From contig CAWKND010000006.1 of the NCBI GenBank assembly GCA_963850915.1, forward strand, positions 434,001-498,000: a stretch of 64,000 nucleotides of DNA, read 5' to 3'. Under the pieces are notes generated by a model. That model was not told the origin of the DNA and made no database searches. It worked only from the letters and a program-made list of their open reading frames with translations. Of this stretch, positions 49,575 to 58,929 are shown piece by piece (position 1 is the first letter of the stretch; each line of letters starts with the position of its first letter). Both the position numbers and the translations under genes were made by a program. Source of the DNA: CAVTWH01 sp963850915. Lineage in GTDB: Bacteria; Actinomycetota; Actinomycetes; Mycobacteriales; Micromonosporaceae.

Positions 49575-50690
49575 ATGGGCGAGCAGGCGTTGGGCACTCC
49601 GGTACGGCGGGGACACTTCGGTGCCGGGCACGGGATCGGGGCGGGGAACGGTGGGCGGGCGGTACTGCTGCGGCGTACCGGGGCGACCGGCTGGTCGGAG
49701 GGCGTGTGGGCGCGGCTGGCCACCCGGCTGGATGCGTGGAAGTCGTTGGTGGCCAACGCCGACCGGCTGGCGCTGCGCCCCGGCGGCTGCCCAGCTGAGC
49801 TGGCCGACCAGCTGCGCGCCGCGCCGGCCGAGTTCGAGCTGCTGCTGCACCGGCTGATCGGGGACGGCGCGGCGGGCAGTACCGAGCAGAAGGCGCGACT
49901 GGGCGCGCGGGTACAGGCCGAACTGCTGCCGTACCTGCTGCTGTCCCGCAACGCGGAGCGCTGGTACGCCAAGCCGCGCGGGTACGCCGGGGATTTCCTG
50001 AGTATCGCGTGGATCTACGAGAACCAGCCGGCCGGCGTGGGGCGGCTGGGCGCCGCGCTGGACCGGGGCTTCCTGGAACTACGGGCGGCGCGCGCCGTGT
50101 TCAACCGGCGTGCCCTGCTGGCCGAGCAGATCCGGCAGACCGTGACGGCGGCCGGTGGCCGTACCGCCGAGGTGACCAGCCTCGCCTGCGGTCCGGCACA
50201 GGAGCTGCTCGACGTGTTCCCCACCCTGGAGCGGCCGGAGCTGCTGCGGGCCAGCCTGATCGACCTGGACGAGCAGGCGCTCGCGCACGTCCGGGTACGC
50301 GCCGACGCGGTGGGGATCGGGGAGCGGCTCACCGGGTACCAGGAGAATCTGATCAAACTCGCCACCGGCCGGCGCGGCGTCCCGATCAGCGGCCAGGACC
50401 TGGTCTACTCGATCGGTCTGATCGACTACTTCCCGGACCGGTTCGTGGTCAAGCTGATGGACATGGCGCACGGCATGCTGCGCCCCGGCGGCCGGCTGAT
50501 CCTCGGCAACTTCCACCCGCGCAACGCCTCCAAGGCGATGATGGACCACGTGCTCGACTGGCGGCTGATCCACCGCGACGAGGCGGACATGGACCGGCTG
50601 TTCCAGGCATCCGCCTTCGGCCGCGAGTGCTCCGCGATCCGCTACGAGCCGCAGCGCATCAACCTCTTCGCCGAGTGCGTCAAGGAGTGA
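49575..50690 (+). CDS. SAM-dependent methyltransferase, PhcB-like (GYAGD motif)
   Basis: A 371-residue protein. Residues 1-150 form a helical domain ending in AERWYAKPRGYAGDFLSIAWIYE, a motif I associate with PhcB-type methyltransferases (3-hydroxy fatty-acid methyl-ester signal synthesis) and their relatives. The second part is a Rossmann methyltransferase: VTSLACGPAQELLDVF as motif I, SLIDLDEQAL as the acidic strand, VYSIGLIDYF, and LRPGGRLILGNF. ATG at 49575 follows GGGGGAGG. It is followed after 12 bases by an amidohydrolase gene. The signal role is a guess by motif only. Confidence 0.65.
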   Translation: MGEQALGTPVRRGHFGAGHGIGAGNGGRAVLLRRTGATGWSEGVWARLATRLDAWKSLVANADRLALRPGGCPAELADQLRAAPAEFELLLHRLIGDGAAGSTEQKARLGARVQAELLPYLLLSRNAERWYAKPRGYAGDFLSIAWIYENQPAGVGRLGAALDRGFLELRAARAVFNRRALLAEQIRQTVTAAGGRTAEVTSLACGPAQELLDVFPTLERPELLRASLIDLDEQALAHVRVRADAVGIGERLTGYQENLIKLATGRRGVPISGQDLVYSIGLIDYFPDRFVVKLMDMAHGMLRPGGRLILGNFHPRNASKAMMDHVLDWRLIHRDEADMDRLFQASAFGRECSAIRYEPQRINLFAECVKE

Positions 50691-50702
50691 GCTGCCCGGC
50701 CG

Positions 50703-51599
50703 GTGTGGTCAGATAGGTTGGTGCAGCCGGAGGATGACGCGCGGGTACCCGGGTTCTGGCGCGAGCTGGGCCTGCCGGGCCTGATCGACTTGCACGTGCA
50801 CTTCCTGCCGGAGCGGGTACTGCGCAAGGTCTGGGACTACTTCGACCGGGCCGGCGCACACGGCTGGGACTGGCCGATCTGGTACCGCACCGGGGAGGCC
50901 GAGCGCCTGGCGACGCTACGGACGTTGGGGGTCAAGGCTTTCCCGGCGCTGGCCTACCCGCACAAGCCGGCGATGGCGGCCTGGCTCAACGAGTGGACGG
51001 CCGAGTTCGCGGCGCGCACGCCGGATTGTCTACCCAGCGCCACGTTCTACCCCGAGCCCGGGGTGGTCGACGCGATGCGGGTCGCGGTCGATTCGGGGGT
51101 ACGGGTGGTGAAGGCGCACCTGCAGGTCGGCGGGTACGACCCCCGGGACCCGCTGCTCGACCCGGTGTGGGGACTGTTCGCCGAGGCCGGTACCCCGGTG
51201 GTCTGCCACTGTGGCAACGGTCCCGAGCCGGGCAGGTTCACCGGCCCCGGCCCGATCGGCGAGGTACTCGCCCGCCATCCACGGCTGACGCTCGTGGTGG
51301 CGCACCTCGGTATGCCCGACTACGCGGACTTCCTCGACCTCGCCGCGCGCTACCCCAACGTGCACCTGGACACCACGATGGCGTTCACCCCGTTCGTCGA
51401 GGCGCGCGCCCCGTTCCCGCCCGACCTGCGGCCACGCCTGGCCGACCTGGGCGAGCGGATCGTGCTCGGCTCCGACTTTCCGAACATCCCCTACCCGTAC
51501 GCCACCCAGCTCGCCAGCCTGGCCGCGCTCGACCTTGGCGACGACTGGCTGCGTGCGGCGCTGTGGCACAACCCGGCCCGGCTGATCGGCCGGCACTGA
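50703..51599 (+). CDS. Amidohydrolase family 2 (TIM-barrel metal-dependent hydrolase)
   Basis: A 298-residue amidohydrolase_2 protein (PF04909). The metal-binding HxH is in LIDLHVHFLPERV, a His follows in VVCHCGNG and VVAHLGMPDY, and the catalytic Asp in VLGSDFPNIPY. Members are decarboxylases or lactone/amide hydrolases. The start is uncertain: GTG at 50703, or GTG at 50721 after AGATAGG. Close spacing suggests an operon with the methyltransferase. Confidence 0.8.
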   Translation: MWSDRLVQPEDDARVPGFWRELGLPGLIDLHVHFLPERVLRKVWDYFDRAGAHGWDWPIWYRTGEAERLATLRTLGVKAFPALAYPHKPAMAAWLNEWTAEFAARTPDCLPSATFYPEPGVVDAMRVAVDSGVRVVKAHLQVGGYDPRDPLLDPVWGLFAEAGTPVVCHCGNGPEPGRFTGPGPIGEVLARHPRLTLVVAHLGMPDYADFLDLAARYPNVHLDTTMAFTPFVEARAPFPPDLRPRLADLGERIVLGSDFPNIPYPYATQLASLAALDLGDDWLRAALWHNPARLIGRH

Positions 51600-51613
51600 T
51601 ACCGAGGCGCCGG

Positions 51614-53074
51614 CTAGACGCCGGTGGTCGCCTCGAGCTGGCCATCCTTCGCAGCGGCCTGGAAGGTGGCGTAGTCGCGTTCGTTCTGTTGGGCGTAGGC
51701 CTCCGCGAAGTCCGCGACCGCCACATCGAAGACGGTGGAACCGCCGAGGTAGGCGGCGAGGGCGACGCGGTCACCGGAGCGGGCGTGTGCGCGGGCCAGG
51801 GTCCAGGCGCACATGTGGGCGTACACGGTCATTCCTTGTGGCCGCATCAGCTCGATCGGTACCGACGCCTTCCAGTCACGCAGCTGGCGGACGTAGAAGT
51901 CGCGGTCGATGCCGTCCGGCCCGGGTACCCGGGTCCAGCCGAGGAAAATGTCGCTCTGTGCCTGCATCAGCCGCTGGCCGGCGACGACCCGTTCGCCTTC
52001 GTTGGGGTACCGACTCTTTCCGCAGTAGTTGGCGAGGACCGAGGGCTGGGCCTCCTTGGCTTGCAGGAACAGCGGTTCGTTGCCGTCGCCGGAGTCCAGC
52101 AGGAGGACGAAGGCGCGGGTACCGACGCTGCCGACTCCGACCACCTTCCGGGCAACCTGGATCAGCTTGAACTGATCGAACAGGTGTTGCCGGTCGGACT
52201 GCAGGGAGCGGCGGTACTTCGCCAGCACGGTGCGGATGAGGTCGTACACCGCGTCCGTCTGTACGTCCCCGAACAGGTCCTCCACCGCTACCACCATGGG
52301 CGGATCGTTGATGATGCGCGGATGTCCGTCGACCAGCTCGGTGAGCTTGGCCATCGCCTGACGGCTGTCGCTGCTGTGCGCCTTGGTCACCATGGCCGTG
52401 GCTGCCCGGATCCCTTTCGGCCGCAACTGCGACCCGTTCTCCTCGAGGTACCGGCTGACGTCGAGGCGGGCGTACCAGACGTCGAGGCTCGCCTGTTTCG
52501 CGAACGCCCGCATCGCCTCGCGGTAGGTCTGGCCGACGGCGACCACGAGTCTGCGGCGGACGCCGGCGCTGAAGCCGTTGACCTGGGCCGCGATGGCGAA
52601 GCTGGCGGCCAGGCGTTTGACGTCCCACTCGAACGGACCGGGCAGCGTCTCGTCGAAGTCGTTGACGTCGAAGACGAGTTGCCGCTCGGGTGAGGCGAAG
52701 GCGCCGAAGTTGGACAGGTGCGCGTCGCCGCACAGCTGTACCTGCAGACCCGATGACGCCCCGCTTGCCAGGTCCGCTGCCATGGGTAGTGCGGCGCCAC
52801 GGTAGTACGCGAACGGCGAGGCGAGCATCCGTCCGTGCCGTACCGGGACCAGCTCCGCAACTCGTGACCGCGCCTGCCCCAGCAGTAGACCGATCGGGTC
52901 CCGCCCGGCCGCCGACCCGATGTCGGCATGTGTCCGCAGCGGCACGCTCTGCCGGGCCTCCTTGCCTTGGCCGGCGCGGTCGGCGCGCTCGGCATGCTCC
53001 GGTGGCGTGGCCTTTCGGCCAGCCGGTCGAGTCCGGGCGCGTTGGCCGGCTGCGCGGCTGGTCGTCACGGTCAT
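51614..53074 (-). CDS. DUF2252 family protein
   Basis: A 486-residue soluble protein. DUF2252 marks: LQVQLCGDAHLSNFG, VFDVNDFDETLPGPFEWDVKRLA, and VARKVVGVGSVGTRAFVLLL. The GDxHxxNF and DFD elements resemble the catalytic and metal loops of aminoglycoside-phosphotransferase-like kinases, so a kinase-like fold is inferred; substrate and role are unknown. ATG at 53074 follows AGGAG. It lies 180 bases downstream of the LigD phosphoesterase gene, same strand. Confidence 0.85.
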   Translation of the reverse strand: MTVTTSRAAGQRARTRPAGRKATPPEHAERADRAGQGKEARQSVPLRTHADIGSAAGRDPIGLLLGQARSRVAELVPVRHGRMLASPFAYYRGAALPMAADLASGASSGLQVQLCGDAHLSNFGAFASPERQLVFDVNDFDETLPGPFEWDVKRLAASFAIAAQVNGFSAGVRRRLVVAVGQTYREAMRAFAKQASLDVWYARLDVSRYLEENGSQLRPKGIRAATAMVTKAHSSDSRQAMAKLTELVDGHPRIINDPPMVVAVEDLFGDVQTDAVYDLIRTVLAKYRRSLQSDRQHLFDQFKLIQVARKVVGVGSVGTRAFVLLLDSGDGNEPLFLQAKEAQPSVLANYCGKSRYPNEGERVVAGQRLMQAQSDIFLGWTRVPGPDGIDRDFYVRQLRDWKASVPIELMRPQGMTVYAHMCAWTLARAHARSGDRVALAAYLGGSTVFDVAVADFAEAYAQQNERDYATFQAAAKDGQLEATTGV

Positions 53075-53253
53075 CGTCACTCCTGCGGTTGGCCTGCAGC
53101 GCTTGGGTTCGCGGCGCCTGCTGTCCATCGTTGCGCTGCGGCGCGCGGGATGTGGACGAACGGCATACGGAGCCGAGTCGACGGGGCGGGCAGGACGATG
53201 CTGGAGTTATGCCGGTGTCCGGTGGGGCGGCAGAGGTACAACCTCACGGTGGA

Positions 53254-53679
53254 TCACGTACTGGGCTCGGCGCGGGTACGGCGCAGCAGCCAGCCCCGAT
53301 CGGTGTGGATCAGGGCGTACCGGACGGTGGAGCGCTTGCCATGCAAGGTGAACAGCAGCCGGCGCGGGGTCCAGCTGTGCTCCTCCCACCAGCCGATGTC
53401 GGCGATCGACTTGGTGGCGTCCTGGTAGGTCAGGTGTGCCAGTTCGTGGTCGGGTACCTGGATCGCCAGCCGGTTCTCGCCCAGCTCCGTGGGCAGCCCC
53501 TTCGGTACCGCCCAGGACAGCAGTACCCCGTCCCGCTCCAGCCGCAGATCGAAGTGGTGGCGTGGCTTGCGGTGCTCGTGCAGTACGAACGCCGGCCGCG
53601 CCGGATCGCCCGGGACCACGGGTTGCGCCGGGCTCACCGGCTCGACCGGGTCACGCGGGCGTGGCGGATCAGCCCGCAC
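53254..53679 (-). CDS. Stand-alone LigD-type 3'-phosphoesterase domain
   Basis: A 141-residue protein equal to the PE domain of bacterial DNA ligase D. The core PAFVLHEHRKPRHHFDLRLE carries the metal-binding His/His/Asp, followed by LLSWAVPKGLP and the KSTVRYALIH end (here KRSTVRYALIH). PE domains trim 3'-phosphate or ribonucleotide ends before joining. GTG at 53679 overlaps the end of the LigD polymerase gene by 11 bases, so the two are translated together. Confidence 0.85.
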   Translation of the reverse strand: MRADPPRPRDPVEPVSPAQPVVPGDPARPAFVLHEHRKPRHHFDLRLERDGVLLSWAVPKGLPTELGENRLAIQVPDHELAHLTYQDATKSIADIGWWEEHSWTPRRLLFTLHGKRSTVRYALIHTDRGWLLRRTRAEPST

Positions 53680-55060
53680 TGTCGGGATCCCCCGCAGCTG
53701 TCTCGGAGTCGGTGGAGTCGGTGGGGTCGGCGGCTGCGGCGGCCTTGCGGCGACGGGCAGCGGGTGGTGGTCGGTCGGGGCCGCCGCGCAGCCGGCTCGG
53801 ATCGAAGCCCTCCCAGGGGTCGTAGTCGACCTCCAGTGGCTCCTGCGGCGGGCGCTGCTCCTCGGGGACGTTGCGCAGGTTCAGCCGGATGCGGGTCCAG
53901 GTGCTGCTGCGCCCACGCATGGAGTCGACCAGTACGTCCGGCGGGTCGAGCTGTTCGAAGATGCCCGGATGCCGCTCCTTCCAGCGCTCCAGTCCGGCCA
54001 TCGCCTCGGGAACCGTTGCGCTGCGCGCGATCTCCAGCAGCGGCATGCTGGATTGCCGGCGCCCGGCCGGCTTCGGTAGCTCGTCGGCCTCTTCGGATTG
54101 GCGCGCGGTGGATCGGGCGGTGCGGGGCGGATCCTCGAACAGGCCGGAGTCCTTCTGCTCCTCGGCGAGCTCCAGCAGGGCGGTCAGCTCCTCGGCGGTG
54201 TCCTCGATGCCGGCCCACGGATCGCCGCGCCGGGCCACCCGCTCGGGTACCGTCGCGACCGTGTAGTCGGCCGGGTCGCAGTCGGCCACCTCGTCCCAGA
54301 ACAGTGGCGTGGACACCCGGGCATCGGGCTTGGGCCGCACCGACCAGGCGCCGACCGTGGTGCGGTCCTTGGCGTTCTGGTTGTAGTCGAGGAACACGCC
54401 GTGCCGCTCCTCCTTCCACCAGGCGCTGGTGGCGATGTCGGGTACCCGCGTCTCCACCTCCCGGGCCACCGCCAGCCCGGCCGCGCGTACCTGGGCGAAC
54501 GTCCAGCCGCGCCGGATCCGGCTGTAGATGTGGAAACCACGCGACCCGGACGTCTTCGGCCAGCCGGTGAGCCCGTAGTCGGTGAGCACGTCCCGGACCA
54601 CCAGCGCCACCTCGCGTACGTGCTGCCACGGCACGCCCGGGATCGGGTCCAGGTCGATGCGCAGTTCGTCCGGGTGGGCCAGGTCGTCGGCGAGTACGGC
54701 GTGCGGGTGCAGGTCGATGCAGCCGAGGTTGACCACCCAGGCCAGCCCGGCCGGCTCGGTGAGGACCAGCTCGTCGGCGCTGCGCCCGGACGGGTACTTC
54801 AGGGTGACCGTGGTCAGCCACTCGGGCCGGTTGTCGGGTGCCCGCTTCTGGTAGAAGGCGTCCTGGTCGATGCCGTTGACGTAGCGCTTGAGCGCCATCG
54901 GCCGGCCGCCGAGCGCGCGCAGGGTCGGCCCGGCCATGGTGAGGTAGTAGCGCACCAGGTCCAGCTTGGTCAGCCCGATCTCGGGGAAGTAGACCTTGCC
55001 GGGGTTGGTGACGGTCACCTCGCGGTCGTCGATCTCCAGAACCTCTTTGGGGCTGGCCAC
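53669..55060 (-). CDS. LigD-type DNA polymerase/primase (PolDom) with C-terminal extension
   Basis: A 463-residue archaeo-eukaryotic-primase-like polymerase used in non-homologous end joining. PolDom marks: TNPGKVYFPEIGLTKLDLV at the start, LRIDLDPIPG with the metal Asp pair, SGSRGFHIYSRI, and FLDYNQNAKDRTT. The domain ends near residue 290; a 170-residue hydrophilic, Ala/Pro-rich extension with no known motif follows. GTG at 55060. No ligase domain or Ku gene is nearby; the system is split. Divergent from a glycosyltransferase across 60 bases. Confidence 0.9.
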   Translation of the reverse strand: MASPKEVLEIDDREVTVTNPGKVYFPEIGLTKLDLVRYYLTMAGPTLRALGGRPMALKRYVNGIDQDAFYQKRAPDNRPEWLTTVTLKYPSGRSADELVLTEPAGLAWVVNLGCIDLHPHAVLADDLAHPDELRIDLDPIPGVPWQHVREVALVVRDVLTDYGLTGWPKTSGSRGFHIYSRIRRGWTFAQVRAAGLAVAREVETRVPDIATSAWWKEERHGVFLDYNQNAKDRTTVGAWSVRPKPDARVSTPLFWDEVADCDPADYTVATVPERVARRGDPWAGIEDTAEELTALLELAEEQKDSGLFEDPPRTARSTARQSEEADELPKPAGRRQSSMPLLEIARSATVPEAMAGLERWKERHPGIFEQLDPPDVLVDSMRGRSSTWTRIRLNLRNVPEEQRPPQEPLEVDYDPWEGFDPSRLRGGPDRPPPAARRRKAAAAADPTDSTDSETAAGDPDSAG

Positions 55061-55120
55061 TTTCCCACCATAGGCCACAGCTACCCGGCGGGGCGGTACC
55101 CGACGGGGCACGCTGGGTGC

Positions 55121-56422
55121 ATGCGGGTACTCATCGCGACGGCGGGCTCCACCGGAGACGTGGCGCCCTACCTCGGCGTCGGTACCCGGCTGGCGGCAGC
55201 CGGCCACCAGGTGACCGTCGCCGGCCACGCCGAGTTCGCCGAGCTGGTGGGCGGTACCGGACTGGGCTTCCTGGAGCTGCCCGGCGATCCGCGCGCGGTA
55301 CAGCGCTCGGCGGCCGGGCAGCGCCTACACCGGGGCGGTACCGGCCCGCGCGGGCTGCTCACCATGGCTCGGCTGGCCCGCGGGTACCTCGACGAGCTGG
55401 CCGACGGGATGGTCGCGGTCGCCGACGCGCACCCCGACATGCTGCTGCTGTCCAGCACCACCGCGCCACTGGGCTACCTGGTCGCCCGGAAGCTGGGTGT
55501 GCCGAGTCTCGGACTGTTCCTCCAGCCGGTCGAGGCCACCGGCGACTTCGCTCCGGTGATGACCACCCGACGCTCGCTGGGCCGGCTCGGCAACCTGGCC
55601 CTGGCCGGTGGGGTACGCGGGCTCGCCAAGGCCACCTTTGCCGGTCCGGTACGCCGCCTGGGTCGCCGGCTCGGCCTGCCGGACGTGACCATCGGTACGC
55701 TGGATCGGTTGCAGCGCAACGAGAACTGGCCGGTACTGCACGGGTACAGCCCGGCGGTACTGGCGCGACCACGGGACTGGCGCAGCGGGCTGGAGGTGGT
55801 CGGCTACTGGTGGCCGCCGGTACCCGACGACTGGCGGCCACCGGCGGAGCTGGTCGAGTTCCTGGATGGCGGTGAACCACCGGTCTTCGTCGGCTTCGGC
55901 AGCATGGCCGGTGGTGATGCCCTTGCACTCGGCGAGTTGGCGGTTGTGGCGGCGCGCCGGGCCGGGCTGCGCCTGGTACTCCAGTCCGGCTGGGCCGGCC
56001 TGAGCGGGGCGGGGACGGAGCCGGATGTATACGTGACGGGGCCGGTACCGCACGGGTGGCTGTTCCCCCGGATGGCCGCCGTGGTGCACCACGCGGGTGC
56101 CGGTACCACCGCCGCCGGACTGCGCGCGGGTGTGCCGGCGGTACCCGTGCCGATGATCGCCGACCAGGGTTTCTGGGCCGACCGGCTGGTGCACCTCGGG
56201 GTGGCTCCCGCTGTCCTACCACCGCGCCGGCTGCGCGCGGACCGGCTGGCGGCCGCCCTGCGCGCCGCCGTCGCCGACCCGGCCTACCGCCGCCACGCCA
56301 CCGCTCTGGCCGCGCGGATCGCCACCGAGGACGGCCCCGCCGCCGTGGTCGCCGCCGTCGCCCAGCCGAGCCGTCCAGCTGGGCCAATTGCCTCCCGCCG
56401 TCCGCCAGGTGCGGGAAAATGA
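55121..56422 (+). CDS. GT1-family (UDP-glycosyltransferase-like) glycosyltransferase
   Basis: A 433-residue GT-B enzyme. It starts VLIATAGSTGDVAPYLGVGTRLAAAGH, the sterol/macrolide glycosyltransferase opening, and has the C-terminal donor site HHAGAGTTAAGLRAGVPAVPVP and FWADRL. Relatives glycosylate sterols, macrolides or flavonoids. ATG at 55121. The donor and acceptor cannot be read. The gene shows the GGTAC bias strongly: 12 GTAC in its first 680 bases, all preceded by G. Confidence 0.85.
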   Translation: MRVLIATAGSTGDVAPYLGVGTRLAAAGHQVTVAGHAEFAELVGGTGLGFLELPGDPRAVQRSAAGQRLHRGGTGPRGLLTMARLARGYLDELADGMVAVADAHPDMLLLSSTTAPLGYLVARKLGVPSLGLFLQPVEATGDFAPVMTTRRSLGRLGNLALAGGVRGLAKATFAGPVRRLGRRLGLPDVTIGTLDRLQRNENWPVLHGYSPAVLARPRDWRSGLEVVGYWWPPVPDDWRPPAELVEFLDGGEPPVFVGFGSMAGGDALALGELAVVAARRAGLRLVLQSGWAGLSGAGTEPDVYVTGPVPHGWLFPRMAAVVHHAGAGTTAAGLRAGVPAVPVPMIADQGFWADRLVHLGVAPAVLPPRRLRADRLAAALRAAVADPAYRRHATALAARIATEDGPAAVVAAVAQPSRPAGPIASRRPPGAGK

Positions 56423-56467
56423 AGCCGGTCCGGCTGGCATGCTCGACCCGAGGGACGGGAGTTACCC

Positions 56468-56659
56468 ATGCACTTCGAGGTGAAGAAGACGAGCAACAGT
56501 CAGTTCATGTTCAACCTCGTGGACGCCAACGGGCAGGTGGTCGCCACCAGCGAGACGTACACCCAGAAGCAGTCGGCGCTGGACACCATCGAGTCCATCA
56601 AGGTCAAGGTCGGCGCCGCCCGGGTCGACGACCGGACGGTACCCCCGGGCACCTCCTGA
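56468..56659 (+). CDS. DUF1508 (YegP-like) small protein
   Basis: A 63-residue single DUF1508 domain: HFEVKKTSNSQFMFNLVDANGQVVATSETY, then QSALDTIESIKVKV. YegP-type proteins are small beta/alpha units of unknown role, often duplicated; here there is one copy. ATG at 56468 follows GGGAG. Confidence 0.85.
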   Translation: MHFEVKKTSNSQFMFNLVDANGQVVATSETYTQKQSALDTIESIKVKVGAARVDDRTVPPGTS

Positions 56660-56847
56660 CCGGCCCGGCAACCCCACCGCCGCCAGCTGGCCGTCGTCGG
56701 TCCCGGCCTTTTCCGGGTACCGGCGGCGCGCACCCTTTCACCCGTGCCGCTGTCTCACGCCCGCCGTCGGGTGGCACCCGGCGTGTTTGAGCGCGTCGCC
56801 ACGGGGCACGGGAGAGGATCGGGGCCGGACAACACGAGGAGGCCGTG

Positions 56848-57276
56848 ATGCGTGGACTGGTGGCAACCGCGGAGACCGACATCGACGCACCGCCGGAGCG
56901 GGTGTGGTCGGCGCTCACCGATCCGGACCTGATCGAGAAGTACATGTTCGGTAGCCGGGTGGCCACCGACTGGCAGCCCGGTAGCCCGATCACCTGGTCG
57001 GGGGAGTACCAGGGGAAGGCGTACACGGACAAGGGCGAGATCCTCGCCGTACAGCCGGGAAAGCGACTGGAGCTGACCCACTTCAGCCCGCTCAGCGGCC
57101 AGCCGGACATACCGGAGAACTACCACACGCTGGTCTACGAGTTGACCGGCTCGGCCGGCGGTACGCACCTGAGTCTGAGCCAGGACAACAACTCCAGCCC
57201 CGAAGAGGCCGAGCACTCGAAGGCCAACTGGGCCCAGATGCTCAATGGCCTGAAGCAGACCGTGGAGACCAGCTGA
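56848..57276 (+). CDS. SRPBCC/AHSA1-type protein
   Basis: A 142-residue helix-grip protein: ATAETDIDAPPERVWSALTDPDLI at the N-terminus, GEILAVQPGKRLELTHFSP in the middle, and HSKANWAQMLNGLKQTVE as the last helix. Likely ligand binding or Hsp90-co-factor-like, not assignable. ATG at 56848 is preferred over the overlapping GTG at 56845 by spacing from GAGGAGG. It converges with a TIGR03086 gene. Confidence 0.85.
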   Translation: MRGLVATAETDIDAPPERVWSALTDPDLIEKYMFGSRVATDWQPGSPITWSGEYQGKAYTDKGEILAVQPGKRLELTHFSPLSGQPDIPENYHTLVYELTGSAGGTHLSLSQDNNSSPEEAEHSKANWAQMLNGLKQTVETS

Positions 57277-57304
57277 CCGACCGAGCGCACCAATTGGGCC
57301 GCCG

Positions 57305-57898
57305 TCACCAACCGGCTGGACGGCGGCCGAGGTAGGCCAGCAGCCGCTCGCCCGGGGTAGCCGTGGACGGCAGGGGAACCGGTGCGGCGAACCGTACCGG
57401 CCGGTCGGCCGCGGTCACCACGAGCGGCGCCAACTCCAGCAGTTCGCGGGCGAGCGCGTCGGGTACCGGCCGGTCGTACCCGCACGCCACGGCCACATCC
57501 CAGCCGTGTGCGCACACCTCGATCGCGCCCGTACCGGCGACCAGGCCGGCGGAGAGCTCCACATCGGCGACGCCCACCGAAGTACCGGCCGGCGAAGCCC
57601 ACGCCCACGCGCCCAGTACCCCCCGGGCATGCTCGCGTACCAGCGGCACCGGGTCAGCCGATCCGGCCGGCTCCACCGCCAGCAGGTCGACCCGCCCGCA
57701 CTGCCCCGCCTCGCCCAGCGCGAGCAGCGAGTCGTCCAGGTGCGTCAGCAGCATCCGCAGGTCCCAGCCGGCGCACGGGCTGGGTCGGCCGAGCGCGTCG
57801 GCGGTCACCAGCCGCAGGCAGCCGAGCGCGTACGCGACCGCACGCTCCAGCAGCCCGGCTCCGCCGGCGATCGCGGCCTGGGTCCGGGTATCGGTCAT
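57305..57898 (-). CDS. TIGR03086/MDMPI-like metal-binding protein
   Basis: A 197-residue four-helix DinB/MDMPI-fold protein. It has PSPCAGWDLRMLLTHLDDSLLAL with the first metal His and IEVCAHGWDVAVACG with the second His region. Relatives include mycothiol-dependent maleylpyruvate isomerase. It starts 9 bases after the stop of the TIGR02960 sigma gene, same strand, a common actinobacterial pairing. Confidence 0.8.
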   Translation of the reverse strand: MTDTRTQAAIAGGAGLLERAVAYALGCLRLVTADALGRPSPCAGWDLRMLLTHLDDSLLALGEAGQCGRVDLLAVEPAGSADPVPLVREHARGVLGAWAWASPAGTSVGVADVELSAGLVAGTGAIEVCAHGWDVAVACGYDRPVPDALARELLELAPLVVTAADRPVRFAAPVPLPSTATPGERLLAYLGRRPAGW

Positions 57899-57907
57899 GT
57901 CGTCTCG

Positions 57908-58900
57908 CTAGGGCGTTGCGGGCAGCCGGTCGGGCAGCCCGAACTTCGCGAACAGGGACGGGTCGAAGAAGGTGACCACGTGGCTGACCCCGGCCTCGGT
58001 CAGCGTCAGCACCGGCAGATTGAAGGCCCGGTAGCCGCCGTCCGGCTCGCGCATGTAGAGACCGAAGGCGGGCTGGCCGTTGGCCCGGGTGGGCAGCAGC
58101 CGCATGTCACCCGGCGCGTGCGCCGGACAGTGCGCGTCGATCAGGTGGGCGATGTTGGCCGGCCCCTGGTACCAGCCGGTGAACGGCGGCATCTCCCAGA
58201 CCGCGTCCTTGGTGAACAACTCCACGATGGCCGGCATGTCCTTGGCCTCGAAGGCGGCGACGTAGCGCGCCAGCAGTTCGCGCTCCCCGGCCGCGGACGG
58301 CTCGCTGAGGTCACCCGGGGTCGGGCTGGCCGCCTCCAGCTGTGCCCGGGCCCGCTGCAGCGTGCTGTTCACCGCGACGGTGGTGGTCTCCAGCGCCTCG
58401 GCCACCTCGGCGGCCCGCCACCGCAGTACGTCCCGCAGGATGAGTACGGCGCGCTGCCGGGGTGGCAGGTACTGCAGGGCGGCGATCAGGGCCAGCCGTA
58501 CGCTCTCCCGCGCGGTGACCACGTCGGCCGGGTCGCTGCCGGCGCTACCGACCAGGGCGTCGGGGACCGGCTCGAGCCACGGGACCTCGGGCCGCTCCAC
58601 CAGCGGGTCGTCGCTGTCCGAGCCGGGTGCGCCCAGGCCGGTCGGGAGCGGGCGGCGCGACCGGCTCTCCAGTGCGGTCAGGCAGGCGCGGGTGGCGATC
58701 TGGTGCAGCCAGGTACGCAGCGACGAGCGCCCTTCGAAGCGGTCGTACGCCTTCCACGCGCGCAGGTAGGTCTCCTGCACAAGATCCTCCGCGTCGTGTA
58801 CCGAGCCGAGCATCCGGTAGCAGTGCGCCAGCAGCTCCCGCCGGTACGCCTCGGCCAGCGCTGGGAACTGTGCGTCGCTGGTACCGCCGGATTCGGCCAT
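57908..58900 (-). CDS. ECF sigma factor, TIGR02960/SigG-like, with C-terminal SnoaL-like domain
   Basis: A 330-residue sigma factor: region 2 (YRRELLAHCYRMLGSVHDAEDLVQETYLRAWKAY), region 4 (LQYLPPRQRAVLILRDVLRWRAAEVAEALETT), then a SnoaL/NTF2-like domain (ERELLARYVAAFEAKDMPAIV to TFFDPSLFAKFGLP). The C-terminal domain replaces an anti-sigma factor in such groups. ATG at 58900 follows AAAGGAAG. Operon with the TIGR03086 gene. Confidence 0.9.
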   Translation of the reverse strand: MAESGGTSDAQFPALAEAYRRELLAHCYRMLGSVHDAEDLVQETYLRAWKAYDRFEGRSSLRTWLHQIATRACLTALESRSRRPLPTGLGAPGSDSDDPLVERPEVPWLEPVPDALVGSAGSDPADVVTARESVRLALIAALQYLPPRQRAVLILRDVLRWRAAEVAEALETTTVAVNSTLQRARAQLEAASPTPGDLSEPSAAGERELLARYVAAFEAKDMPAIVELFTKDAVWEMPPFTGWYQGPANIAHLIDAHCPAHAPGDMRLLPTRANGQPAFGLYMREPDGGYRAFNLPVLTLTEAGVSHVVTFFDPSLFAKFGLPDRLPATP

Positions 58901-58929
58901 CGGATCCACTTCCTTTCGGCGCCTGTACG

